Position numbers and translations under genes: made by a program. From DASSUW01 sp963849695 (GTDB lineage Bacteria; Actinomycetota; Thermoleophilia; Solirubrobacterales; Solirubrobacteraceae), in contig CAWKIT010000024.1 of NCBI GenBank assembly GCA_963849695.1, positions 9,643 through 73,642 on the forward strand: a stretch of DNA of 64,000 nucleotides, in the 5' to 3' direction. The notes under the pieces were generated by a model. The model had not been told where the DNA came from, searched no databases, and was given only the letters and a program-made list of their open reading frames with translations. Positions 7,854-16,155 of this stretch are shown piece by piece. The first letter of the stretch is position 1. Every line of letters begins with the position of its first letter.

Positions 7854-9761
7854 ATGCCCGATCGTCCGCGTGATCGGGCTCCCGCCGGGCGCCGTCCGGC
7901 GCCGAGCCGCGGCGGCTTGACCCGGGCGCGCTTCTATCATCGTCCGCCCTTGTCGGGGCTCGGATCCTGGTTCACGCGAGCACGGCTCGAGAGCCTCGCG
8001 GCGTTCGCGGCGTGCTTCGCCGCCGCCTGGCTGATCTCGCTGAACCTGCTGAAGCCGAACGCGTTCTCGGCCGACGCGTTCGTGCACCAGTTCTGGATGT
8101 GGCAGTGGCGTGATCCGCAGCTGTTCACCGACACCCTGACCGCCGACCTGCGCGGTTCGGCGCGCTACCCCGACGGCTACGAGGCGCTGTTCTGGCTCGC
8201 CACGCAGCTCGGGAGCCCGATCGTGTTCGGCGAGTGGCTGGGCGTGGCGCTGATGGCGGTGTCGGGGTGGCTGGTGTGGGCGATCGTCCGCGACCACAGC
8301 TCATGGCGCCCGGCGGCGTGGATCGCGGCCGGCCTGTTCCTGGCGTTGATCGACATCCACCGCTTCTACGGCGGCTTCCCGCGCGCCTTCGTGCATCCCG
8401 TGGTGCTTCTCGCCGTGCTGCTGGCCATGCGGCGCCGCCACCTCGCGGCCGCCGTGGTGGCCGCCGGGGGCGCGCTGTTCTACCCGACCGCCGCGCTGCT
8501 GGCGACCGGGGTGCTGCTCGTCTCCTCGGTCGGGTGGTCTCGTCGCCGGCCGCGGCTCGAGACCCCCCGAATCTGGTTCGCGCTGCTGGCGCTGGCCGGG
8601 ACGGTCGCCGCCGTGCTCGGACCGGCGCTGGCGGCCGGCGGCGCGCCCGACGTGTTCACCGCGGACGAGGCCCGCCAGTACCCCGAATTCGGCCCTGACG
8701 GCGGGCTGAGCTTCTTCGTGCCGTCGACGATCGAGTACCTCGAGCAGAACCGCAGCGGGTTCAACCTGCGCGGCTCGGGCAGCATCCTCGCGCTCGCCGC
8801 CCTCGCTCTGCTCGTCGCGCGGCCCGCCAACCTGCGGCTGCTGCGGAGGGAGGTGCTGGCCATGCCGGTGGTGGCGCTCGTTGGGTTTGCGGCGGCGCAC
8901 GCCGTCCTGTTCCGGCTCTACCTCCCCCACCGCTTCACGTATCCGCTCGTCGCCTTCTTCGCGATCACGATCGCCGTCTCGCTGCGGCCGACATGGACCG
9001 CCCTGTGGTCGGGCCCGGGCCCGCGGCTGCGGGCGTTCCTGATGCTCGCGGCGCCGCTCGCCGTCTTCGGCGTCGCTGTCTACCTGTTCCCGCTCGGCCC
9101 GACCGAGCAGCTCGTCGATCCGTGGACGGCGGTGGCAGTCGCGGTGGGCGCGCTCGTGCTTGCCGGCGCTGTGGCACTCGTGCTTCGGCGGGCACCCGAG
9201 CGGAGCGTGCCGGCGATCGGGGCGATCGTCACCGCGCTCGCAGTCGGCGGCGCGATGCTGGCCGCCACCGACGAGTGGGCACGCGGCACGCTCTGCGCGA
9301 ACACCGGCGCGGCCGCGTACCTCGCGAGCCTGCCGAAGGACGCGGTGATCGCGGGCGACCCCGGAGACCTGCGCTGCATCCCCGCGACTGCGCGCCGCCC
9401 GGTCGTCATCTCGACGCAGCTGGCTCCCGCCTATGAGAAGGAGTACTTCCTGCGCGGCCGCGAACGGATGTTCGCGACGCTGCGCGCCTACTACGGCCCC
9501 TCGGAGGCCGCGATCGGCGAGCTCGGCGAGCGCTACGGCGCGACCCACCTGTGGGTGCGGCCCGACGCTGTCCGGCAGGTCATGGCGTCCGGTGGCGGCC
9601 GCTGGCGCCACGGTGATGCTCCGTACGGGGCGTTCGTCTCGCAGCTGCTCCAGTCCGGCGAGCCGGCGGTCCTGAACCTGCCGGCCGCCTGCCGCCGCTG
9701 GCGCAACCAGTCGTCCGAGGTGTACGACATCCGCTGCATCGCAGACCGCGCGCGGAGCTGA
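7854..9761 (+). CDS. polytopic membrane protein, GT-C glycosyltransferase-like
   Basis: About 635 residues with at least ten hydrophobic segments (for example AFAACFAAAWLISL, WLGVALMAVSGWLVWAIV, HPVVLLAVLLAMR, LRAFLMLAAPLAVFGVAVYLF). A soluble C-terminal part of about 150 residues follows (from TLCANTGAAAYLASLPKDAVIAGDP). An acidic first loop after the first membrane helix and a large terminal periplasmic domain resemble GT-C enzymes that use polyprenyl-phosphate sugars, but I see no decisive motif and assign no substrate. The start is uncertain: ATG 7854 or an in-frame ATG at 7833. A hairpin just downstream probably ends the transcript. Confidence 0.75.
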   Translation: MPDRPRDRAPAGRRPAPSRGGLTRARFYHRPPLSGLGSWFTRARLESLAAFAACFAAAWLISLNLLKPNAFSADAFVHQFWMWQWRDPQLFTDTLTADLRGSARYPDGYEALFWLATQLGSPIVFGEWLGVALMAVSGWLVWAIVRDHSSWRPAAWIAAGLFLALIDIHRFYGGFPRAFVHPVVLLAVLLAMRRRHLAAAVVAAGGALFYPTAALLATGVLLVSSVGWSRRRPRLETPRIWFALLALAGTVAAVLGPALAAGGAPDVFTADEARQYPEFGPDGGLSFFVPSTIEYLEQNRSGFNLRGSGSILALAALALLVARPANLRLLRREVLAMPVVALVGFAAAHAVLFRLYLPHRFTYPLVAFFAITIAVSLRPTWTALWSGPGPRLRAFLMLAAPLAVFGVAVYLFPLGPTEQLVDPWTAVAVAVGALVLAGAVALVLRRAPERSVPAIGAIVTALAVGGAMLAATDEWARGTLCANTGAAAYLASLPKDAVIAGDPGDLRCIPATARRPVVISTQLAPAYEKEYFLRGRERMFATLRAYYGPSEAAIGELGERYGATHLWVRPDAVRQVMASGGGRWRHGDAPYGAFVSQLLQSGEPAVLNLPAACRRWRNQSSEVYDIRCIADRARS

Positions 9762-9773
9762 CCTGAGCCGGCA

Positions 9774-9806
9774 CGTCCGCGCGCGGCGCACTCCCACGCG
9801 CGGACG
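9774..9806 (+). terminator. hairpin after the GT-C-like gene
   Basis: CGTCCGCGCG (9774-9783) pairs perfectly with CGCGCGGACG (9797-9806) across a 13-base loop, starting 12 bases after the stop codon. A second small hairpin (CCCGCC-CCT-GGCGGG) lies at 9841-9855. No U-tract is present, as is common at this GC content. Confidence 0.5.
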
Positions 9807-10009
9807 GCGTCTCGGCCAACCGTTCGCGGCCCGGTGAAGACCCGCCCCTGGCGGGCGAGGCCGGCCCCACCGGACCGCGAACTGCGGTCACTGTATGCCA
9901 GCCACCGCGCCGTGTCTGCTACCCGGACGACCAGTTCCGGGGCCTCGCAACACCGGGCGTCGTGCCCGTCGCACGGCGACGAGGACCGGGTGATCAGGCG
10001 CCGAATAGA

Positions 10010-10055
10010 TCACCCTGAGCGGGTGATGCCCGTTCACCCACGCCGGGGCCACGAT
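10010..10055 (+). promoter_or_regulatory. regulon promoter A (TCACCC/GGGTGA boxes plus -10)
   Basis: TCACCC 10010-10015, five bases, GGGTGA 10021-10026, seven bases, TCACCC 10034-10039, ten bases, then CACGAT (NANNNT -10) at 10050-10055. The DUF7144 start at 10082 follows a 26-base leader that has a purine-rich site (GAAAGG). An extra GGGTGA lies upstream at 9988-9993. Confidence 0.7.
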
Positions 10056-10081
10056 GACCTCGCCGACGAAAGGGGTATTGC

Positions 10082-10498
10082 ATGTCAACACGGACACAAC
10101 CGCCGCAGGACGAGCAGGTCTCCGGATGGGCGATCGGCGGCATCGCGTTCGCCGCGACCATCATGGTGCTGATCGGCGTCTTCCAGATCCTCGCCGGCCT
10201 CGTCGCGATCTTCAACGACGAGTTCTACATCGTCGCGCAGAACTACACGTTCGACCTCGACGTCAGCGCGTGGGGCTGGATCCACCTGCTGGTCGGCATC
10301 GCCGTCCTGGCGACCGGGTTCGGGCTGTTCAGCCGGCGCCCGTGGGCCGGCGTCGCGGCGATCATGCTCTGCATGCTCAGCGCCCTGGTCAATTTCTTCT
10401 TCATCCCGTACTACCCGATCTGGTCGCTGGTCGTGATCGCCCTCGACATCTGGGTCATCTGGTCGGTCACGCGGGCCGGCGCGCTCGACAGCACCTGA
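10082..10498 (+). CDS. DUF7144-family four-helix membrane protein
   Basis: 138 residues with four membrane segments (IGGIAFAATIMVLIGVFQILAGL, WIHLLVGIAVLATGFGLF, GVAAIMLCMLSALVNFFFI, WSLVVIALDIWVIWSV). A conserved motif in the loop after the first helix (FNDEFYIVAQNYTFDLD) is typical of this actinobacterial family. Function unknown. A ribosome site (GAAAGGGG) precedes ATG 10082. It is the first gene of the box-bearing block and stands alone on its transcript, which suggests it is a stress-induced envelope protein; that is inference. Confidence 0.88.
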   Translation: MSTRTQPPQDEQVSGWAIGGIAFAATIMVLIGVFQILAGLVAIFNDEFYIVAQNYTFDLDVSAWGWIHLLVGIAVLATGFGLFSRRPWAGVAAIMLCMLSALVNFFFIPYYPIWSLVVIALDIWVIWSVTRAGALDST

Positions 10499-10581
10499 TC
10501 GCCACCGCTGCCGCCGCCGGCGACAACAGGGTCGCCGGCGGCGGTCGGTCGTACCGACCTGCGGCGCAGCGGGCTGACCGC

Positions 10582-11664
10582 TCAGGTGGCGGTCACGGCC
10601 CGATAGCGGCGCGCGTGCCACGCGAACGCGCCGAGGCCGGCCGGGAGCGGCAGCCAATACGAGAACAGCCGGTAGACGAACGTGGCGAGCACCGCGGCGC
10701 CCGCGGAGACGCCGGCCAGCGCGAGCATGGCCGTCAGGCCCGCCTCGACGAACCCGAGCCCGCCCGGCGTGATCGGGATCTGCGCGAGCACCTGCGCGGC
10801 GCAGAACGCGAGCAGGACGAGCGACGGGCGCGGCTGCGACCCCACGGCCGCGAGCGCGGCGAGCAGGGTGGCGTAGTCGAACGCCCAGCGGCCGCTGGTC
10901 GCCGCCAGCGCGCGCTTCCAGCGCGGCCCGAGGGTGCCGACGATCCGGTCGCGCTCGCGCAGCAGGCGCTGGGGCAGCGCCCGCAGCGGCTCGGCGTGCC
11001 TCCGGATCCGGTTGCGGACGTTCTGGATCGCCCGCCCGACCCATGCCAGCACGCCGTCGTAGGCGATCAGCACCGCGCCGACCGCGAACAGCGCCACGAA
11101 CACGGCGATCCCGACGGCAGCCGCCTCGAGCAGGTCGCGGCTGACGCCGCCGCGCAGGATCGCCGGCACGGCGAGCACCGGCATCGCGAGCACGGCCGCG
11201 AACACGAGCAGGTTGCAGGCCGTCAGGCCCGCGACCGCCCGTCGGCGCGGCAGGCCGGCCTGCACCAGCATCCGGTACTGGAGCGCCGCGCCGACGGCCC
11301 CGCCGCCGGGGGCGATCTTCGCCAGCGCGTTGCCGGCGAGCTGCGACACGACCACGGCAGGGAACGTCGGCCCGCGCATCGCGAGGTACTGCAGCGCCCA
11401 CAGGCACGCCAGCGAGGCGGTCTGCAGCACGAACATGAGCGCGAGCCAGGCGGGCGACAGCTGGTCGAGGTCGTCCCAGGAGCCGAGCACGTCGATCAGG
11501 CTCGGAGCCACGAGGTAGAGCGAGATCCCGGTGACCGCGAGCAAGAACACGGTGCGGACGATCCGCTGCCGCGCGGGCGGCGACGCCTCGCCGCGCTCGA
11601 TCTCGTGCTCGGTGTCGGCGCGCTCCTCGATCGCGCGCTCGAGCCGGTCGCCGACCTCGGTCAT
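10582..11664 (-). CDS. UPF0104/lysylphosphatidylglycerol synthase TM-region family membrane protein
   Basis: 360 residues with about eight membrane helices. It contains the family's hallmark stretches GNALAKIAPGGGAVGAALQYRML in the first third and AQIPITPGGLGFVEAGLTAML near the end (PGG-G-E repeats). Members include the flippase half of MprF and various lipid/polyprenol-related transporters. There is no aminoacyl-transferase domain here, so this is the stand-alone membrane part. ATG 11664 lies eight bases after a TATTCT -10 element in promoter B, so the mRNA is probably leaderless. Confidence 0.87.
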   Translation of the reverse strand: MTEVGDRLERAIEERADTEHEIERGEASPPARQRIVRTVFLLAVTGISLYLVAPSLIDVLGSWDDLDQLSPAWLALMFVLQTASLACLWALQYLAMRGPTFPAVVVSQLAGNALAKIAPGGGAVGAALQYRMLVQAGLPRRRAVAGLTACNLLVFAAVLAMPVLAVPAILRGGVSRDLLEAAAVGIAVFVALFAVGAVLIAYDGVLAWVGRAIQNVRNRIRRHAEPLRALPQRLLRERDRIVGTLGPRWKRALAATSGRWAFDYATLLAALAAVGSQPRPSLVLLAFCAAQVLAQIPITPGGLGFVEAGLTAMLALAGVSAGAAVLATFVYRLFSYWLPLPAGLGAFAWHARRYRAVTAT

Positions 11665-11672
11665 CGCCGGCC

Positions 11673-11718
11673 AGAATACGAGTCGCGCGGGTGACGGCGG
11701 ATCACCCGCATCGGGTGA
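11673..11718 (-). promoter_or_regulatory. regulon promoter B
   Basis: Read on the minus strand: TCACCC (11718-11713), five bases, GGGTGA (11707-11702), seven bases, TCACCC (11694-11689), ten bases, TATTCT -10 (11678-11673), and eight bases later ATG 11664. The geometry is identical to promoters A, C, F and G. Confidence 0.72.
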
Positions 11719-11768
11719 CGCACCCACCGGCGACGAGGCGGTGGCACACCCGCCGGTCGAGGCCGTGG

Positions 11769-12443
11769 TCAGCCGAGTCCGCTGATCCCGTCGCCGATCA
11801 GCTTCGCGCCGATCACGAGGCACAGGACGGCCAGGATCGCCGCATTGCTGGCGGCCATCCATGTCTTCAGGCCCTCGAGCAGCCGCCGCGCGCGGTCGCC
11901 CAGCGCGAAGTAGAGCGCGACCGGGATCCCCGGGCCGAGCGTGCCCACGAGGATGAAGACGGCGAGCGCGATCGCCTGCTGACCGGTGCTGACGCCGGTC
12001 TGGGCGATCGCCGCAGCGGCGCCCACCGTGAGGAGCAGGTTCTTCGGGTTGATGCCGGACAGCGCGGCCGCGATCGCCAGCGAGCGCGTGGGGGTGAACG
12101 TCTCGATCGTCCGCATCCAGCCCGGGAGCTCGGCCTCGGCGCCGTGGCGCGGGCGCCCGCGCCACTGCCTGACGGCGACGAGCGCGAGCAGCACGCCGAG
12201 CACGATCTTCAGCACGTCGACCCACGTGGCGGGCTCGGCTTCGTCGTTGGCGCCGGCGCCGCCGGCGACCGCGAGCACGATCGCGCCCACGACGGCGAGG
12301 CCGATCACCCAGCCGAGGACGAACGCCGGGCCGTTGGAGCGGGCGCGCGGCGTGCTGAGCATCAGCACGACGGCGACGATCGGGATCGGGCTCAGCGCGA
12401 CGCCGACGCCCAGCGACAGGATCTCGCCGATCGCGTCAGCCAC
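11769..12443 (-). CDS. GAP/Sap family membrane protein
   Basis: 224 residues with six hydrophobic segments, beginning GVGVALSPIPIVAVVLMLSTPRA. INPKNLLLTVGAAAAIAQ in the middle is typical of the GAP (SfLAP-like) family, which is distantly related to LysE exporters. In mycobacteria, relatives take part in exporting surface lipids; the substrate here is unknown. GTG 12443 lies 30 bases downstream of the HdeD stop, so the two are probably co-transcribed from promoter C. Confidence 0.83.
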   Translation of the reverse strand: MADAIGEILSLGVGVALSPIPIVAVVLMLSTPRARSNGPAFVLGWVIGLAVVGAIVLAVAGGAGANDEAEPATWVDVLKIVLGVLLALVAVRQWRGRPRHGAEAELPGWMRTIETFTPTRSLAIAAALSGINPKNLLLTVGAAAAIAQTGVSTGQQAIALAVFILVGTLGPGIPVALYFALGDRARRLLEGLKTWMAASNAAILAVLCLVIGAKLIGDGISGLG

Positions 12444-12473
12444 CGCGGGGCACCCATGCCATCCGCTCGGGCA

Positions 12474-13037
12474 CTACGGCGGGGACGGTAGCGCCCGGCT
12501 CCGGGCGTGCCGGGCGCCGCGCAGCTTGAACGCGACCCACACCATGAACGCGCCGCGGATCAGCAGCGAGATCGCGAACAGGATCGCGAGCGTCACGAGA
12601 CTCAGCTCCGGCAGCGACAGGATCAGGATGCCGAGGATGACGTCGATGATCCCGAGCCCCATCTGCAGCGCGCGGTCCTCGAGCGTCGAGAACGAGCGGA
12701 TGAAGCGCACGATGCCGGCGACCACGAGGTAGATGCCGAGGACGACCACGATCGCGAGCAGGCTCTCCCCCGGCCGCCGCAGGCAGATCAGGCCCGCGAC
12801 GATCGAGAGCACGCCGACGATCGCCGCCAGCACGCGCGACTCATGGTCCCCGGCGATCGCCTCGGCGATCTCGATCCCGCCGGAGAACAGCAGCCCGACG
12901 CCGACGATGATGCCGAGCGCCAGCAGCGTGATGTCCGGATAGACGATCGCCAGGATGCCGGCGATGATCGACACCAGGCCGACGACCAGGAACAGCCACC
13001 AGTTGCGGCCGATCTCGGGGATCTCGGAGACCGTCAC
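12474..13037 (-). CDS. HdeD family acid-resistance-like membrane protein
   Basis: 187 residues with six membrane helices arranged as three DUF308 repeats, starting NWWLFLVVGLVSIIAGILAIVYP. HdeD proteins are linked to acid and envelope stress in enterobacteria; the molecular activity is not known. GTG 13037 overlaps by one base (TAGTG) the stop of a 13-codon mini-ORF that begins at the predicted transcript start, suggesting translational coupling or an earlier frameshifted start. It is the first main gene of an operon with the GAP protein. Confidence 0.88.
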   Translation of the reverse strand: MTVSEIPEIGRNWWLFLVVGLVSIIAGILAIVYPDITLLALGIIVGVGLLFSGGIEIAEAIAGDHESRVLAAIVGVLSIVAGLICLRRPGESLLAIVVVLGIYLVVAGIVRFIRSFSTLEDRALQMGLGIIDVILGILILSLPELSLVTLAILFAISLLIRGAFMVWVAFKLRGARHARSRALPSPP

Positions 13038-13078
13038 TACGCGGCCGCCCCCTCGGCGGTCGCGACCAGATCGCTCAT
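13037..13078 (-). CDS. 13-codon leader mini-ORF before hdeD-like gene
   Basis: ATG 13078 opens MSDLVATAEGAAA and ends in TAG, whose last base is the first base of the HdeD GTG. The ATG lies eight bases after the minus-strand -10 GACCGT (13092-13087) of promoter C, exactly where leaderless starts fall at sibling promoters. Ribosomes would therefore load here and reinitiate on HdeD. An alternative reading is that one indel separates a slightly longer HdeD N-terminus from the rest. Confidence 0.4.
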   Translation of the reverse strand: MSDLVATAEGAAA

Positions 13079-13086
13079 ATGGGACA

Positions 13087-13161
13087 ACGGTCGCGCGTGG
13101 CGGGGTGACTCGGCATCACCCTCGCCGGGTGAAGCGAGATCACCCCGCGGGCCGTCAGGGT
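13087..13161. promoter_or_regulatory. bidirectional regulon promoter C
   Basis: Four boxes alternate: GGGTGA 13103-13108, TCACCC 13116-13121, GGGTGA 13127-13132, TCACCC 13140-13145. Read rightward they give TCACCC-N5-GGGTGA-N7-TCACCC-N10-CAGGGT (-10 at 13156-13161), nine bases before ATG 13171. Read leftward the same spacing ends in GACCGT (13092-13087), eight bases before ATG 13078. One element thus drives genes in both directions. Confidence 0.75.
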
Positions 13162-13170
13162 GGAGACGGA

Positions 13171-13377
13171 ATGCCGACCGCGAGCTACGAGATCCGCATC
13201 CGCGGCCGGGTGACCGAACCGCTGCTGTCGAGCTTCGAGGGCATGTCCAGCACGTTCGAGCCCGTCGAGACGGTCCTTCACGGGCCGGTCCGCGACCAGG
13301 CCGAGCTGCACGGGCTGATCGATCGGATCCAGGCGCTCGGCCTCGAGCTGGTCGAGGTCCGCCGCCTCCCGACCTGA
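13171..13377 (+). CDS. small conserved hypothetical protein (68 aa)
   Basis: Soluble protein with a two-strand/helix pattern: YEIRIRGRVTEPLLSSFEG, then PVETVLHGPVRDQAELHGLIDRIQALGLELVEVRRL. There is no signal peptide or membrane helix. Proteins of this kind occur next to LuxR/LAL regulators in actinobacteria (from memory), and here it ends three bases from the convergent regulator stop. It may be a small partner or modulator of that regulator, but I cannot assign a function. ATG 13171 lies just downstream of promoter C. Confidence 0.75.
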   Translation: MPTASYEIRIRGRVTEPLLSSFEGMSSTFEPVETVLHGPVRDQAELHGLIDRIQALGLELVEVRRLPT

Positions 13378-13379
13378 GG

Positions 13380-16078
13380 CTAGGGCGACAGGAGCTCGAG
13401 CGACCGTGCCCGCGTGACGGCCTCGCGCCGGTCGGCGACGTCGAGCTTGCGGTAGATCGCCTTCAGGTGCGTCTTGACCGTGTTGACGGACACGAACAGC
13501 TCCGAGGCGATCTCCTGGTTGGACATCATCGTCGGCAGGTAGCGCAGGACCGCGCGCTCGCGCGGGCTCAGCGGCTCGATCATGAACGGCGGGTGCGGCC
13601 GGTTGCTCCCGTTGGCGCCGTCGAGCGCCGCCAGCAGCTCGCCGACCAGCGCCCGGTGGGCGGTGCCGCGCCGCAGCTGGCGGCCGAGGAGCGGCGCCAG
13701 CGTGCGCCCGAAGCCGAGCAGCGCCGACCGCAGGCCGCCCGGCTCGGCGCGTTCGAGCGCGCGTTCGAGCGCGACCGCGGCGCCTTCGTGGTCCGCGGCG
13801 GCATCGAGCGCCAGCGCCTCCACCAGCCACGCCTGCACGGCGGCCGGCGTCCGCGCCGTCTCACGCTCCTCCGACCACGCCGCGACGGTCTCGCGGGCGG
13901 CTTCCCAGTCGCCGTCGCCGAGCTGCAGCTTCGCCAGCACGACCGCGCCCGCGAGCGACGCGGCGCCGCTGGAGCCGTTGCCGAGCGCGCGCAGGGCGCC
14001 CGCGCGGTCTCCGAGCTCGGCCCGCAGCATCGCCTCGTGCGCTCCGAACTGGTTGCGGATCGGCTCGAGCAGCGGCCAGTCGCCGAGCTCCTCGGCTCCG
14101 GCCTCGAGCACGGCCAGTGCCGCCTCGACGTCGCCGGCGCGGGCGAGCACGCCGGAGCGGAGGAGCGCCAGGCAGGCGCGCAGGGGGCGCTCCTGCGTCC
14201 CGTGCAGCGCATCGCGCGCCAGCTCGACCGAGCGGGCCGCGTCGTCGCCCCGGTTCCACAGGATCTCGGCCGTCGCGCGCGGGAGATACGCGGCTCCCGC
14301 CGCCCATGTCCGCTCCCAGCCGTGCCGCTCGGCGAGCGCGATGGCCTCGGCGGCATGCCGGGCCGAGCGGGGGAAGTCGTACTGCATGCCGGTGAGCAGC
14401 GCCAGGTGCGCAACGGCGACCAGGACCAGCCAGTCGCGGCCGGCGTCGGCCGCCGCGCCGCGGCCGCGCTCGAGGTGCCGCGCAGCCGAGGCCGCCTCGC
14501 CGGTCCACAGCTCGGCGATCCCGAGGTTCACGAGCGCCAGCGCCCGCAGGTCGGGCTCGACCACGCCCGGCTCGAGCCGGCCGTCGCGCGCCAGCGCCCG
14601 ACCCGTCTCGAGCACGCCGGAGAGGTCTCCGCGCAGGCGCGCCACGTGCAGCGAGAGGGCGGCGAACGACACGGCGAAACGCGCCTCGCGGTCCTCGGGC
14701 ACGCGCTGGGCGGCCGCCTCGGCGGACCGCAGCAGCCTCGCCGCCCCGGCGTAGTCGCCGCGATCCAGGAGCGCGCTCGCGATCGCGAGCGCGAGCTCGG
14801 GATCCCGCTCGAGCCACTCGGGTGGCAGGCGCTCGATCAAGGGCCGCAGCGCGCTGACGTCACCGCGGATCAGCAGGTCGACCCAGCGCTCGCCGGCGAG
14901 CCGCGCGGCGAGGTCCCAGGCGCCGGCCTCGGCGGCGTGCAGCAGGGCGCGCGCGTCGTCGCCGTGCTGCGCGAGCCACCAGGCGGTCCGGCGGTGCAGC
15001 TCCGGCACCTGCTCGGGCAGGTCGCTCCGCAGCTCGGCGTACAGGAGCTCGCGGAACAGCGCGTGATAGCGGTACCACTCACCGCGGCTGTCGACCGGCG
15101 CCAGCAGCACGCCGGCGCGGGCGAGCTCCGACAGCCGCCGGCGGCCGTCGGCGCGGTCGGTCAGCGCGTTCGCGAGATCGCCGTTGAGCTCGCCCGCGAT
15201 CGCCGTCCGCAGCACGAAGGAGCGGTCGTCCGGGGACAGGAGCGACATCACCTCGGAGATCAGGTAGTCGCTGATCGCGCGGTCGTCGCCGGCGAACTCG
15301 TCGACGAAGCGACCGGGATCCGGATGGTCGCGCAGCGACAGCGAGGCGAGCCGGAGCGCGCCGGCCCAGCCCTCCGTGCGGTCCCACAGGCGGCGGGCGT
15401 GCTGCTCGGCGAGCGACACGCCGGCCAGCTCCAGCATCTGCTGGGTCTCCTCGAAGGTCAGCGCCAGCGACGGCTCGCGGATCTCGGTCAGCTGGTCGCG
15501 CAGCCGCAGCCGCCCGAGCCGCAGCGGCGGGTCGGCGCGCGTGGCGATCACGACCCGCAGCGCGGGCGGCGGGCGATTCAGGAGCTGGTCGAGATCGCCG
15601 TGGACGGCATCGGCGACCTCGTGGAAGTCGTCGAGCACGAGCACGACGGGCTCGTCGCGCCCGTCCAGCGCCGTCATCAGCGCGGAGGTCAGGCGGTCGA
15701 CGCGGCCCTGCGGGTGCGCGGCGAGCGCCGCCACGGCCTCACCGGCGCCCGCGCGATCGAGCGCCTCGAGGACCGCGCGCCAGAACCGCCGGCGGTCGGC
15801 GTCGGCGGGGTCGAGCGAGAGCCAGGCGACGGGGCCCGGCGGCCCGCCGGCCGCGATCCAGCTCCCCAGCAGCACGGTCTTGCCCGCACCGGGCGACGCC
15901 GAGATCAACGTCAGGGCGCGCTGCGTCCCCTCGTCGAGCGCTTCGTGCAGCCGTCCACGCACCACCGTCGCCGGCTGTTCCGGAGGCAGCGCGAACTTCG
16001 TGGCCGGCAGGGCGCCGGCGCCTCTGATGCGGGCGCGTCGCGTCGCTCCTCCTCGCTGAAGGGGATGGACGGTGTCAC
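13380..16078 (-). CDS. MalT/LAL-type LuxR transcriptional regulator (start region probably frameshifted)
   Basis: Large ATP-binding LuxR (STAND) regulator of about 890 residues. After LPATKFALPP comes the NTPase domain with Walker A SASPGAGKTVLLGSW and Walker B VVLVLDDFHEV, then TPR-like helices. The C-terminal LuxR HTH is LSPRERAVLRYLPTMMSNQEIA followed by VNTVKTHLKAIYRKLDV. In this family, ATP and an inducer trigger oligomerisation on promoter DNA. No normal start codon lies in frame near LPATKF. GTG 16078 opens VTPSIPFSEEERRDAPASEAPAP in another frame, which would join after a one-base deletion near 16015-16030. Its position amid eight GGGTGA-type promoters makes it the likely activator. 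Confidence 0.85.
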
Positions 16079-16107
16079 AGAGCTTACTCTGTCTCACCCC
16101 GCCGGAG
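16079..16107 (-). promoter_or_regulatory. putative promoter of the LAL regulator
   Basis: On the minus strand CAGAGT (16091-16086) ends seven bases before GTG 16078 and is preceded by GGGTGA at 16099-16094. The -10 is embedded in an inverted repeat ACAGAG-TAAG-CTCTGT. The GGGTGA box is shared with promoter D, suggesting autoregulation; inference. Confidence 0.4.
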
Positions 16108-16139
16108 TGAGGGCGCCTCACCCGCCGGCCCGTCATGAT
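16094..16139 (+). promoter_or_regulatory. regulon promoter D
   Basis: TCACCC 16094-16099, five bases, GAGTGA 16105-16110 (one mismatch), seven bases, TCACCC 16118-16123, ten bases, CATGAT -10 at 16134-16139. The ATG at 16135 lies inside the -10 and cannot be the start, so GTG 16156 is the likely initiation codon of the downstream gene. Confidence 0.68.
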
Positions 16140-16155
16140 CGGCGCCATCGGACTC

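Larger units (their letters stand above)
9762..10081. other. intergenic region with hairpins and regulon promoter A
   Basis: 320 bases without a gene. It holds the terminator-like hairpins at 9774-9855, a lone GGGTGA at 9988-9993, and the three-box promoter at 10010-10055. I see nothing else that looks functional. Confidence 0.6.

Noticed and set aside
8301..9797. Minus-strand open frame opposite the GT-C-like gene
   Set aside because: No domain, Arg/Gly/Gln-rich; opposite a protein with clear membrane helices.
16135..16137. ATG as start of the BrkB-family gene
   Set aside because: It lies inside the CATGAT -10 of promoter D; GTG 16156 is downstream and in frame.
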